From the NCBI GenBank assembly GCA_947469285.1, contig CANIOW010000022.1, positions 1-53,384 of the forward strand: DNA of 53,384 nucleotides. The letters are read 5' to 3'. The position numbers and the translations under genes were made by a program. This document shows, in pieces, positions 26,419 through 35,354 of the stretch. Each line of letters opens with the position of its first letter. Positions within the stretch are counted from its first letter, which is position 1. Source of the DNA: Gammaproteobacteria bacterium (GTDB taxonomy: Bacteria > Pseudomonadota > Gammaproteobacteria > Steroidobacterales > Steroidobacteraceae). The notes beneath the pieces are model-generated. The model was not told where the DNA came from. It worked only from the letters and a program-made list of their open reading frames with translations, and did not search any database.

Positions 26419-28236
26419 ATGGCCGTCCCGCTCTTCGCCCTGGATGACGACAGCGCACTGTCGCTGCAGCAGCAGATTCGTCAGCAGCTGCTCGAAGCCG
26501 TTCTGGCGGGCGCCCTACCGCCTGGCGCGCGCCTGCCGTCCTCCAGACAGCTCGCTCGTCAGCTCGGGGTCGCGCGTAACACCGTCTTTTTGGCCTACCA
26601 ACAATTGATTGCCGACGGTCAGGTGCAGAGCCGCGAGCGCAGCGGACTGTACGTCAGCACCGACGCCAACTCGACACGGGTCGGCCTAGACCGGCTCCAT
26701 GAGCATCAGGAGCACAGCGGCGACTGCGACTGGGCCCCACGACTCAAGCGCGTTCTACGCGACGACGACACTGGCCGCGCCACACCTCACTGGCGGCAGT
26801 ATCCCTTCCCCCTGCTGGACGGACTCTTCGACGACTCGCTCTTCCCGGCCGCCGATTGGCGGGAGGCAAGCCGCCTGGCGCTGGGCACGCACCAGATACA
26901 GCAATGGTCCACTGACAGCGGGGACGCCGACGACCCCTTGCTGATGGAAGAGCTCCGCCTGCGCGTATTGCTTGGACGCGGCATCGTGGCGCGGCCAGAG
27001 GAGTTGCTGTTGACGATGGGGGCTCGACAGGCGCTCGACCTCGTCACCCAACTGCTGATCGACCGTGGCACACGCGTGGCAGTCGAGGACCCGGGAAATC
27101 CGGAGTTGCGCCGCCTCGTGTCATGGCGCGGCGGCCAGGCCGTGCCTCAACCCGTGGATAGCAGCGGGTTGGTCGTCACCCCGGCGCTGGATGACTGCGC
27201 CTTCGCCATCGTCAGCCCGGGCTGCCAGCACCCCACCGGCGCCGTCTTGCCAACGGAGCGCCGACGCGCGCTGCTGGAGCGAGCGGCCGCGGCGGACTTC
27301 GTACTGGTCGAGGATGCCACCAGCACCGATGCACTGCGTCTGCCCAGTTTGCCGGCAACGTTATGGAGCCTCGACCGTGCCGGGCGCGTCATCCACGTCA
27401 CCACGCTATCGCGGGTGCTCGAGCCGGGGCTTCAGTTGGGGCTCATCATCGCGCCACCAGCCGTCATCCGCGAGTTGCGCAAACTGCGCCGGATTGCCGT
27501 GCACCACCCGCCGCGGAATATCCAGCGGGCAGCCGCCTATTTTCTCTCTCTTGGCCACCACGACAGGCTGCAGGCGAAATTGGCGAAGGTCTTCAGCGAG
27601 CGTCAGCTTGCGCTACGCGACGCACTCAACCATTACTTGCATGCTTGGGTCGAAATTCGGCCGGCCCCGAGCGGGACAGCGTTCTGGATCCAGGGTCCCG
27701 ATGATCTAGACGTCGCCGCGTTGACGCGGGCTGCAGAGCGTCGCGGCGTACTCATCGACCCGGTACAGCAGTGCTACGCCGTCGGCGATGGCCCGCCGAA
27801 CGCCTTCCGGCTAGGCTTCACCAGCCTGCCAGCCATACGCATCCGCGCAGGAATCGCCGCGCTGGCGGGCGCTGTACGCGACACCGCAGCCGGTGGTCTG
27901 GAGCGGCTACCCCTGAGCATGCGCGGTGTGCTCGGCGGCGAGCGCCTCCGCTCGGCACTGCGCGGCCTCACCCTGCTCTATAAGACGGTTTACGGCGACC
28001 CGTGCACGATTGAACTACTACCCGACGGCCGCATGGCGGGGCGCGCCGGCTACGCCAACGAAGATTGCGACGCGGGTCGATGGTGGACGGAAGGCGATCG
28101 CTGGTATCGGCAATGGGATCGCTGGGCCTACGGTGAACCTTCCAGCTTCCATACCGTCGTCGAGGCTGATCGCGTGAAATGGTTCAACTCCGACGGTGTG
28201 CTGGTCGACTCGGCCGTCATCAGCCGTCAGGGCTGA
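26419..28236 (+). CDS. MocR-type regulator with degenerate PLP site and C-terminal extension
   Basis: Transcriptional regulator of the MocR/GabR class, 605 residues. N-terminal GntR-type winged helix (LSLQQQIRQQLLEAVLAGAL; RLPSSRQLARQLGVARNTVF), then an aminotransferase-fold effector domain (LLTMGARQALDLVTQLLID; EDPGNPELRRL; CQHPTGAVLP; FRLGFTSL). In the region where the PLP-binding Lys should be, the sequence is TTLSRVLEPGLQLG, with Arg332 in its place; the Tyr after the PLP-contacting Asp is Thr301 (VEDATSTD). The last 110-120 residues are an extra Trp-rich domain (IELLPDGRMAGRAG; GRWWTEGDRWYRQW) absent from ordinary MocR proteins. The ATG at 26419 is preferred over a GTG at 26392. It precedes the amidase/TonB/sulfotransferase operon and probably controls it. 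Confidence 0.88.
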   Translation: MAVPLFALDDDSALSLQQQIRQQLLEAVLAGALPPGARLPSSRQLARQLGVARNTVFLAYQQLIADGQVQSRERSGLYVSTDANSTRVGLDRLHEHQEHSGDCDWAPRLKRVLRDDDTGRATPHWRQYPFPLLDGLFDDSLFPAADWREASRLALGTHQIQQWSTDSGDADDPLLMEELRLRVLLGRGIVARPEELLLTMGARQALDLVTQLLIDRGTRVAVEDPGNPELRRLVSWRGGQAVPQPVDSSGLVVTPALDDCAFAIVSPGCQHPTGAVLPTERRRALLERAAAADFVLVEDATSTDALRLPSLPATLWSLDRAGRVIHVTTLSRVLEPGLQLGLIIAPPAVIRELRKLRRIAVHHPPRNIQRAAAYFLSLGHHDRLQAKLAKVFSERQLALRDALNHYLHAWVEIRPAPSGTAFWIQGPDDLDVAALTRAAERRGVLIDPVQQCYAVGDGPPNAFRLGFTSLPAIRIRAGIAALAGAVRDTAAGGLERLPLSMRGVLGGERLRSALRGLTLLYKTVYGDPCTIELLPDGRMAGRAGYANEDCDAGRWWTEGDRWYRQWDRWAYGEPSSFHTVVEADRVKWFNSDGVLVDSAVISRQG

Positions 28237-28248
28237 CTTGAGCACTTC

Positions 28249-28306
28249 GGTCCAGTTGCTTTTATCGCCAGCATAACTGGCCCAATCGATGGCCTTGAAC
28301 TGGCCC
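28249..28306. promoter_or_regulatory. Candidate MocR operator: three AACTGG[AC]CC sites
   Basis: In the 129 bases between the regulator and the amidase gene, AACTGGCCC occurs at 28275-28283 and 28298-28306, 23 bases apart in the same direction, and a near copy lies inverted at 28249-28257 (AACTGGACC on the minus strand). A further near copy, ACCTGGACC, lies at 26338-26346 upstream of the regulator gene itself. Two direct sites plus an inverted one is an arrangement reported for MocR-class operators, and a CTGGAC core is known from TauR-type sites. Confidence 0.5.
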
Positions 28307-28365
28307 TATGGGCGCCCGAGCACCGGGGCCATAGTCCATGCATCACCAGCCTGCGGGAGAGCCGA

Positions 28366-29226
28366 GTGGCCATATTTGGGATAGCGACGTTGCAACTCGA
28401 GCTGGCAGCCGGCAATAACCTGGACCAGATCGAGTCCGAGATCCGCCTCGCCAAAACCCGGTTGCCGTGGCTGGAGATGGTGCTCATCCCGGAGTTGGCG
28501 GCCTTTGGCCCGCTGGTCGACAAGGCGCAACCACTGCCCGGCCCCGCCGAGCAGCGCTTTCAGGAGATTGCACGCTCGACCGGCCTCTGGCTGGTACCGG
28601 GTTCGCTCTATGAGCGCACCGCTGAGGGCGTTTACAACACCACACCGGTGATAAACCCGGCCGGTGAGGTAGTCGCAAGGCATCGGAAGGTTTACCCGTT
28701 CCTGCCGTACGAGCGGGGGGTCTTGGGCGGTGCCACCTGCACGGTTTTCGATGTCCCCGGCGTGGCGCGGTTCGGCATATCGATCTGCTACGACATGTGG
28801 TTCCCGGAGACTACGCGTACGCTGGCCAGTCTGGGCGCAGAGGTTATCCTCCACCCGAGCCTGACCAACACGATTGATCGCGATGTCGAGATTTCCATTG
28901 CGCGCGCCAGCGCCGCAATCAATCAGGTCTATTTTATCGACGTGAACTGCGCCGGGCGCCTCGGCTTCGGCCGGTCCTGCGCCTTTGGGCCGGGCGGCGA
29001 GCTGTTACACCAAGCCGGTGCCTCACGCGAAATCATCGCACTCGAACTCGACCTCAACCTTGTCCGGCGCGTTCGCGAACGCGGCTGGAACGGACTGGCC
29101 CAGACACTTAAGAGCTTCCGCGACACACCCGTGAGTTTTCCGGCCTATACCGGCGCACAAGACCTGCCCGGGCTGATCGCACTGGGGCCGCTGTCTTTAC
29201 CAGGCGTCAGGCCCACCCATGATTAA
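28366..29226 (+). CDS. Carbon-nitrogen hydrolase (nitrilase superfamily)
   Basis: Cytoplasmic amidase or carbamoylase-like enzyme, 286 residues. The Glu-Lys-Cys triad is visible: Glu43 (LIPELAAFG), Lys108 (RHRKVYPF) and Cys141 (ISICYDMWFPE). Length and motif spacing are normal for the superfamily, and PFLPYERGVLGGATCTVFDV precedes the Cys motif. The GTG at 28366 has GGGAGAG upstream. First gene of an operon with a TonB receptor, sulfotransferase, serine hydrolase and MFS transporter; its stop lies inside the first possible start of the receptor gene. The exact substrate is unknown; hydrolysis of an amide in an imported compound is the simplest idea. Confidence 0.87.
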   Translation: MAIFGIATLQLELAAGNNLDQIESEIRLAKTRLPWLEMVLIPELAAFGPLVDKAQPLPGPAEQRFQEIARSTGLWLVPGSLYERTAEGVYNTTPVINPAGEVVARHRKVYPFLPYERGVLGGATCTVFDVPGVARFGISICYDMWFPETTRTLASLGAEVILHPSLTNTIDRDVEISIARASAAINQVYFIDVNCAGRLGFGRSCAFGPGGELLHQAGASREIIALELDLNLVRRVRERGWNGLAQTLKSFRDTPVSFPAYTGAQDLPGLIALGPLSLPGVRPTHD

Positions 29227-29266
29227 GCCCATGCACCGATCCAAAGTCCTTAAGGGGATCCGCACC

Positions 29267-31639
29267 ATGTCTCACCTTACTCACACACAACGCAACACAC
29301 TGCGGCTGGCCATCGCGCAGGTACTGTTCGGCGCCGGCGCTCTGGCGACCTCCGCCTATGCAGCAGATGCCCCCGCGACAAATGTTGTCGACGAGATCAT
29401 CGTCACCGCCTCACACCGAACAGAGAACATCCTCGACGTGCCCTATAACATCACCGCCATCTCCGGCACACAGATCGAGGACGCCAACATTGTCGACACG
29501 CCCGAGCTGATGCGATCCATCCCGGGCGTAGGCATCGTCGACCGCGGCGCGCGCAACGCGGCGGTGGTCAACGGCATCCGCATTAGAGGCCTCAACGTCG
29601 ACAGTTCGGCCCTTGGGGACTACGCCATCTCCGCTGTGTCGACGGTCTCGACCTATGTAGGCGACACGCCAATTTTCGCCAACTTCCTCCTCAAGGACAT
29701 CGATCGAGTCGAGGTGCTGCGTGGCCCGCAGGGCACGCTATACGGGTCCGGCGCGCTTGGCGGCACGGTCCGCTATGTGCTGACAGACCCACAACTCGGG
29801 GAGACTAGCGGTAAGGTCACCCTCACGGGGAGCAAGGTAGATGGCGCCAGCGCGCTTGGCAGCGCGGGTGACCTGACGGTCAACTTCCCACTGGGCGAGA
29901 CGTTCGCCATTCGCCTCAACCTGTCGCGCGCGGACTACCCCGGCATCACGGACTACGTGAACCTCTACGCGCTGGAAGCCAACGGCGTCCCCGTGGCACC
30001 AAACGGCGTGCTCGACCCTGCTGCCAGCTATACACGCAAGGACAATGCCGACACGGTGGAAATCTGGTACGGGCGCATCGCTGCCAAGTGGCAACCCTCC
30101 GATACATTCGACGCGACCCTCTCCTACTTCTATCAGGAGGACAAGGTCGGCGGCCGCCGCCAGCCGACACGCGGCCTCGACGGCTACGGCAACACCTACG
30201 GCAAGTACGATAACGGCTCGATTCAGCTCGAGCCCTCTTCGCGGGACGTTAACTTGGTCTCGCTGGAGGCCAACTTGGACCTTGGCTTCGCCACCCTGAC
30301 CTCCAGCACCTCCTACTACGAGCATCAAGGCGACAGCGTCAGCGAGAACACCGGCTTCTACGCACAATCCGGGTTCCTCAGTTTCTATTACAACTATCCG
30401 CGCCCGATGGCCTCGGCCGTACGCAGCTACGATGACTCAAGCTTCACCCAGGAATTGCGGCTAATCTCCAAGGGTGGAAAAACCTTCGATTGGGCCGTGG
30501 GCCTGTACTACCAAGATCAGGACGTCGGATCGACGCAAGACAGCTTCCTGCGCGGTTTCAAGCGCTGGTGGGATGCGGAGTTACCTTTCGCGACCGACGC
30601 CGTCTCGGGTGACCAGGACTTCATCTACCGCCGCGACGATAACTTCAAGGAAAAGGCCATCTACGGGGAACTGACCTGGCATGCGACGAGCCGGCTGTCG
30701 TTCACGGCTGGCTTGCGCTACTTCGACAACAGCGCGACCAACCACACGCTCATCGACATCCCTCTGTATACCGCCCTGTCGCAACCCACCGACGCACGGT
30801 TCAAGTCCTCCGAGAGCGATACCCTGTTCAAGGCCAATGCCGCTTATTCTCTCGGCGATGATGACCTGCTCTACGCCACGTTCTCGCAGGGCTTTCGCCG
30901 CGGTGGCTCCAATGCCGTGCCGCTCACGGGGTTCTTTGCCGAGAGCGCACTATGGCAGATCTACAAGGCGGATACCGTCGACAACTTCGAGGTGGGCATT
31001 AAGGGTACCGTCGCTGGCCTGCGCTACGACGTCAGCCTGTTCCAACTCGACTGGAAGGATCCGCAATTATCCACAGCGACGCCGAACTGGGGCTTCTATG
31101 TCACCTCCAATGGCGACAAGGCCAAGACCCGAGGTCTCGAAGCGTCACTGTCGGGTAAGCTCGCGGAGCATGTCGGCTTCGGGCTCGGCTATACCTACGT
31201 AGATGCGACGCTGGCAGCGGACTTCCGCTCACCGTTTGGTACGTTGATCGAAGTAGACGGCGCCGCACTCCCAGGCGCGCCAAAGCAAATCGTCAATGCC
31301 TCGGTGGACTTCAGTTCCAAGCTGAACAGCAGATTCGGGCTCGTGACGCGCTTTGGCGGCTATTACCAGTCCAAGTCCGAAAACGCCCTGAGCCGCTCGG
31401 CACGGTTCGACCAGACACTGGACAGCTTCGCCATCTTTGACGCCTCAGTCACCTTGCTGGCCGACCAGTGGAGTTTGGCGCTCTGGATCAAGAACCTCGG
31501 TAACGAAGCGGGTGTGACCGGCGTGTACAAGGAGCAGTACATGGGCACCTTGCCCTCGCAAGGCTACTATGGGAACGGCTCCAAGGAACTCATCTCCCTG
31601 CCGAGGACCCTAGGCATGACCTTCACTTACCGGTTCTGA
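29267..31639 (+). CDS. TonB-dependent outer-membrane receptor (second)
   Basis: Outer-membrane TonB-dependent transporter, 790 residues from the ATG at 29267, which has AAGGGGA about nine bases upstream; an ATG at 29219 overlapping the amidase stop would add 16 residues. Signal peptide LRLAIAQVLFGAGALATSAYA, TonB-box-like VVDEIIVTASHRTENILDVP, plug motifs ITAISGTQIEDANI, LMRSIPGVG and VEVLRGPQGTLYGSGALGG, and a barrel ending LPRTLGMTFTYRF, with the terminal Phe needed for outer-membrane assembly. It belongs to a different branch from the receptor at 23408 (plug with LRGPQGTLYG). Cotranscribed with the amidase and the sulfotransferase, five bases before the latter. Confidence 0.92.
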   Translation: MSHLTHTQRNTLRLAIAQVLFGAGALATSAYAADAPATNVVDEIIVTASHRTENILDVPYNITAISGTQIEDANIVDTPELMRSIPGVGIVDRGARNAAVVNGIRIRGLNVDSSALGDYAISAVSTVSTYVGDTPIFANFLLKDIDRVEVLRGPQGTLYGSGALGGTVRYVLTDPQLGETSGKVTLTGSKVDGASALGSAGDLTVNFPLGETFAIRLNLSRADYPGITDYVNLYALEANGVPVAPNGVLDPAASYTRKDNADTVEIWYGRIAAKWQPSDTFDATLSYFYQEDKVGGRRQPTRGLDGYGNTYGKYDNGSIQLEPSSRDVNLVSLEANLDLGFATLTSSTSYYEHQGDSVSENTGFYAQSGFLSFYYNYPRPMASAVRSYDDSSFTQELRLISKGGKTFDWAVGLYYQDQDVGSTQDSFLRGFKRWWDAELPFATDAVSGDQDFIYRRDDNFKEKAIYGELTWHATSRLSFTAGLRYFDNSATNHTLIDIPLYTALSQPTDARFKSSESDTLFKANAAYSLGDDDLLYATFSQGFRRGGSNAVPLTGFFAESALWQIYKADTVDNFEVGIKGTVAGLRYDVSLFQLDWKDPQLSTATPNWGFYVTSNGDKAKTRGLEASLSGKLAEHVGFGLGYTYVDATLAADFRSPFGTLIEVDGAALPGAPKQIVNASVDFSSKLNSRFGLVTRFGGYYQSKSENALSRSARFDQTLDSFAIFDASVTLLADQWSLALWIKNLGNEAGVTGVYKEQYMGTLPSQGYYGNGSKELISLPRTLGMTFTYRF

Positions 31640-31644
31640 GGACA

Positions 31645-33261
31645 ATGCAGGCTGGAGCAGGCTTGTCGCTACCCGCCCCCACTGACGGACTTGCGTCGGC
31701 GGTCGGCGATATTGACAGCCTGCTGCGTCGGCGTCTCTCGGCCGACGCTGCCTTGCGTGCCGAGGACCTGACGCGCAGTCATCCGGACGTCGCGGTGGCC
31801 TGGCTGCTGTTGGCACGGGCGAGGCAGCAGCTCGGCGACTTCTTCGGCATGCAGCTAGCTGCGGCCTCCGCGGCGCAACTCGCGCCGGAAGACGCCGTGG
31901 CGCGTTTTATCGCAGTAGAGTCACTACTGCACGTCGGTGACATTACCGCAGGACGCGCGGCAATCGCTGCGCTCGAAGCGGCACCGGGGGCAGACTTCGC
32001 GCGCTGGCGACAGCTCACCGAATTCCATGTCCACCTTGGACAGCACCGAGATGCGGAACGCTGTGCACGTCAGGCAGTCACCCTGCAGCCCGCCGATGCA
32101 GGTGCGCGGTTTGCTCTCGCCAGTGCGCTGCTGGCCACCGGCGGCATGGACGAGGCCGAGGCGCTCTTTGACGGGCTAGTGGCTACAGCTGCGCCGGACG
32201 GCGATGCCGCCTACAACCGCGCCACGCTGCGTACGCAGACCGCCTCGCGCCATCACGTACAGCAGCTGCAAGGTCATCTCGCCACTGCGCCACCGACCGC
32301 AGTTGTCGGCCTGCACTATGCGCTTGGCAAGGAGTTGGAAGACCTCGGCGACGATGCGGGCTCCTTTTGCCACCTGCAGGCAGGCGCGGCCGCCCGCCGC
32401 GCGCGCCTCGCCTACCGCGTGGAAGTGGACGAGGCGGTGATGACGCAGATCGCTCAGACATTTACCGCAGACTGGCTCGCAAGTGCCCCGTCCGGTCTGG
32501 CCGAACGGGGCCCGCTATTTATCGTCGGGCTACCGCGCAGCGGCACCACTTTGATCGAACGCATCCTCGGTCGTCACAGCGCGGTGGGCAGTGTCGGCGA
32601 GGTGGGCGAACTCGCTTTAGCTGTGACCCGTGCTGCCAACACTGCAACACTCGCTACGGGAAGGGCAGCATCCACCAAGCTAGGGCTCGTCCAACGCGCG
32701 GCACAGGCAGACATGGCGGCACTTGGCCGTTCTTACTGGCAAGCAGTGCGTGGCTATGGCGTTCCCGGCGAGTATCTGGTCGACAAGTGCCCACTGAACT
32801 TTCTGTATTTAGGCCTGATCGCCGCGGCGCTTCCGAGCGCACGGGTCATCCACGTGCGCCGTCATCCCATGGCCAGTGGCTACGCGATGTACAAGACACT
32901 CTTCCGCATGGGCTATCCGTTTTCGTATGACCAGCAGGACCTTGGCCGGTACCAGTTGGCCTACCTCGGGTTGATGTCTCATTGGCGAAACATATTGCCC
33001 GGCCGCTTCCTCGACGTGGACTACGAGGCACTAATCGAGGACCAGGCAGCAGAAACCCGCCGCCTACTCGACTACTGCGGTCTACCTTGGGAAGACGCCT
33101 GCCTATCGTTCCATGAGGACACGCGACCAACAGCGACGGCCAGTGCGGCGCAGGTGCGACAGCCCCTCTATCGCACTTCGCTGGAACGATGGCGGACCCA
33201 CGCGACGCACCTTGCGCCCTTGGCGCGCGTACTGGCAGCAGGCGGCATGGACGTCACATGA
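31645..33261 (+). CDS. TPR-containing sulfotransferase
   Basis: A 538-residue cytoplasmic protein with an N-terminal tetratricopeptide region (about 1-250; paired helices such as VAWLLLARARQQLGDFFGMQ and FHVHLGQHRDAERCARQAVT) and a C-terminal PAPS-dependent sulfotransferase domain. The 5'-phosphosulfate loop is GLPRSGTTLIERIL (295-308). The 3'-phosphate region is VIHVRRHPMASGYAMYKTLF, with RRHP where RRDP is more usual. Later family motifs are FLDVDYEALIEDQ, RRLLDYCGLPWE and SAAQVRQPLYRTSLERW. It would transfer sulfate to a hydroxyl or amine of a small molecule, lipid or peptide; the acceptor is unknown. GAGGACA precedes the ATG. Fused TPR-sulfotransferases are often encoded beside TonB receptors, as here. 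Confidence 0.88.
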   Translation: MQAGAGLSLPAPTDGLASAVGDIDSLLRRRLSADAALRAEDLTRSHPDVAVAWLLLARARQQLGDFFGMQLAAASAAQLAPEDAVARFIAVESLLHVGDITAGRAAIAALEAAPGADFARWRQLTEFHVHLGQHRDAERCARQAVTLQPADAGARFALASALLATGGMDEAEALFDGLVATAAPDGDAAYNRATLRTQTASRHHVQQLQGHLATAPPTAVVGLHYALGKELEDLGDDAGSFCHLQAGAAARRARLAYRVEVDEAVMTQIAQTFTADWLASAPSGLAERGPLFIVGLPRSGTTLIERILGRHSAVGSVGEVGELALAVTRAANTATLATGRAASTKLGLVQRAAQADMAALGRSYWQAVRGYGVPGEYLVDKCPLNFLYLGLIAAALPSARVIHVRRHPMASGYAMYKTLFRMGYPFSYDQQDLGRYQLAYLGLMSHWRNILPGRFLDVDYEALIEDQAAETRRLLDYCGLPWEDACLSFHEDTRPTATASAAQVRQPLYRTSLERWRTHATHLAPLARVLAAGGMDVT

Positions 33262-35351
33262 CCAACCACCTATCTACGGTCATGCTTGCAGCGCTGCTGG
33301 CTATCGGCTCGACCGCCACCGCCAACGCTGGTCCCATGCTCCTCGAGGACGACTTCCAGGACGGCAATGCGGATGGCTGGGGCGCGACCGGCGATGGGGA
33401 TATCGCGGTATCCCACTATTCCGGCAACTACTCGCTGCGTGTCACGCGGCAGGCGCGTGCGCTCCGCGCCGTACCAGCTCCGGCAGAGGCGACCGTGGAG
33501 GTGAGCGGGGCGCTGGCCGCACAGTCGCTGTCGGCCCCTGACGACTGCCTGCTGGAGGCCTCCGGCGACGGCCAGTCTTGGGTCGAAGTGCTGCGCGTCG
33601 CGAAAGGCGCCGATGATGGTCTGACCCTGTACCGCGGCGCGGCGCCAGTAGCGATCGCCGCCGGCGTGCAGCGCATAGTGCTGCGCCTGCGGGCCAACAC
33701 CAGCGGGCGAGGCACGTGCTGGTTCGATGACATCACGGTGGCCGGCATGGCGACGGTAGCGACTGGTGCGGCACGCGCACCGGCGACCTCGGCATTCAAC
33801 GGGCGGCTGGTGTTCGATGTCGCGACCGCTGATGCTAGATTTACCCTGCTGCGTGACACTTTGCGGCTAGCCACCGGTAAGGACAACAGTGATCGCGTAC
33901 CGCCACGCTTTGATTTCACGTTCGTGCAGGTAGATGATCGCTTGGTGCCCACACACCGCGGCGCCGTGCCGGCCAACCATCCGTGGTGGGAATGGGCCGT
34001 GGAGCCCGGACGCGTCTGGTCAGAGGCAGGGGATGGCGAGTGGAGCCGCGCCGAAATTCCGTTCGCATGGGAGGAGCGGAACGCCAATTGCCTGCACAAC
34101 GGCCTGCTAACCTTCCGCTTCAATGCAGCTGGAACGATTGAACGACTCGACTACCGCATAGCGCAGGAAACTTGCGCCTACTTCCAGTTTGATGCCTGGG
34201 GAACTGCCAACGCCAGCTTTACGCCCGGCACCCCGGTGGGCGCAGCGACCGTAGCCGCTGAGTATCGGCGCGAACGGGCCGGGCGGCTGCCGGTCAAGCC
34301 AATCAGCGCGCTGGCACACGACGTGCCCGGGATCGATCCTGCTGCCTTCGGCTCGGCGGCCGAGTTGTCGCCCGGTCACGTAACCGTGTTTGGCGTCGTC
34401 TGGAACGGCGTTCACTATGTAGGCGGTTGCGAGACACGGCGTGGTCCCTATCCTCTCTGTGACGAATTACTCTTGCCCTCCTACTCGGTGGCCAAGTCGG
34501 TGGTGAGTGGCCTTGGACTGATGCGGCTGGAGCAACTTTCTGCGGGCGCGAAGCAGGCGCTGGTCGTGGACTACGTGCCGGAATGCCGCGCTGCCGGTGG
34601 CTGGGAGGGTGTCACGTTCGATCATCTTGCCGACATGGCGAGCGGCCGCTACCAGTCAGCCGGCCGCGAGGTGGACGAAGACGCAACGATGGCCACGCCC
34701 TTCTTCCGGGTGGATGCGCATGCAGATAAGGTGCGGATCGCCTGCGCACGTTACCCGCGACGGGTACCGCCCGGGACGCGCTGGGTCTACCACACCACGG
34801 ATACCTACCTGCTCGGAACGTCCATGCAGGCTTACTGGCGCCGGCTGCATGGTGCGAATGCTGACTTCTTCCGTGACGCGCTCGTGGATGGCCTCTATGC
34901 ACCACTCGGCTTGTCGCCAGCCGTCGCGAGCACCAGACGCACCTACGATGCGATCGCGCAACCCTTCACCGGCTGGGGCTTGATGCTGTTGCGCGACGAT
35001 ATCGCCAAACTCGCCCTGTTCATGGTCAGCGGTACCGGCGAGTTGGACGGTCAGCCTGTGGTCAATCGGCCAGAGTTGTCTGCTGCACTACAGCGCAGTG
35101 CCAGCGACACGGGCTTTTCGGCGGCCCGTCCAGAGTTCCGCTACAACAACGGGCTCTGGGCTTGGAACGCCGCGGCTTCCCTCGCCTGCAAGGCGCCGCT
35201 TTGGGTGCCCTTCATGTCGGGCTACGGCGGCATTTCGGTGGTGCTCATGCCGAACGGCGCGGTGTACTACTACTTCAGCGATAACAGCGAATTCCGCTGG
35301 GCGCGCGCACTCCGCGAGGCGAATAAGCTCGCTCCGTTCTGCACCAGGTGA
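33258..35351 (+). CDS. Exported serine hydrolase (beta-lactamase/esterase fold) with N-terminal accessory domain
   Basis: A 697-residue exported protein. The ATG at 33258 overlaps the sulfotransferase stop (ATGA) and opens a signal peptide (LSTVMLAALLAIGSTATANA). Residues about 22-160 form a beta-rich accessory domain (DDFQDGNADGWGATGDG; LRLRANTSGRGTCWFDDITV) resembling carbohydrate-binding or jelly-roll domains; a middle region of about 200 residues is not recognised. The catalytic domain carries the SxxK motif at Ser410-Lys413 (SYSVAKSVVSG), a Tyr motif in RWVYHTTDTYLLG, and a GYGG segment near the C-terminus in the place of the KTG/HTG motif. Class C beta-lactamase-like proteins include esterases, D-aminopeptidases and transacylases; which this is cannot be told. 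Confidence 0.85.
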   Translation: MTNHLSTVMLAALLAIGSTATANAGPMLLEDDFQDGNADGWGATGDGDIAVSHYSGNYSLRVTRQARALRAVPAPAEATVEVSGALAAQSLSAPDDCLLEASGDGQSWVEVLRVAKGADDGLTLYRGAAPVAIAAGVQRIVLRLRANTSGRGTCWFDDITVAGMATVATGAARAPATSAFNGRLVFDVATADARFTLLRDTLRLATGKDNSDRVPPRFDFTFVQVDDRLVPTHRGAVPANHPWWEWAVEPGRVWSEAGDGEWSRAEIPFAWEERNANCLHNGLLTFRFNAAGTIERLDYRIAQETCAYFQFDAWGTANASFTPGTPVGAATVAAEYRRERAGRLPVKPISALAHDVPGIDPAAFGSAAELSPGHVTVFGVVWNGVHYVGGCETRRGPYPLCDELLLPSYSVAKSVVSGLGLMRLEQLSAGAKQALVVDYVPECRAAGGWEGVTFDHLADMASGRYQSAGREVDEDATMATPFFRVDAHADKVRIACARYPRRVPPGTRWVYHTTDTYLLGTSMQAYWRRLHGANADFFRDALVDGLYAPLGLSPAVASTRRTYDAIAQPFTGWGLMLLRDDIAKLALFMVSGTGELDGQPVVNRPELSAALQRSASDTGFSAARPEFRYNNGLWAWNAAASLACKAPLWVPFMSGYGGISVVLMPNGAVYYYFSDNSEFRWARALREANKLAPFCTR

Positions 35352-35354
35352 GCC

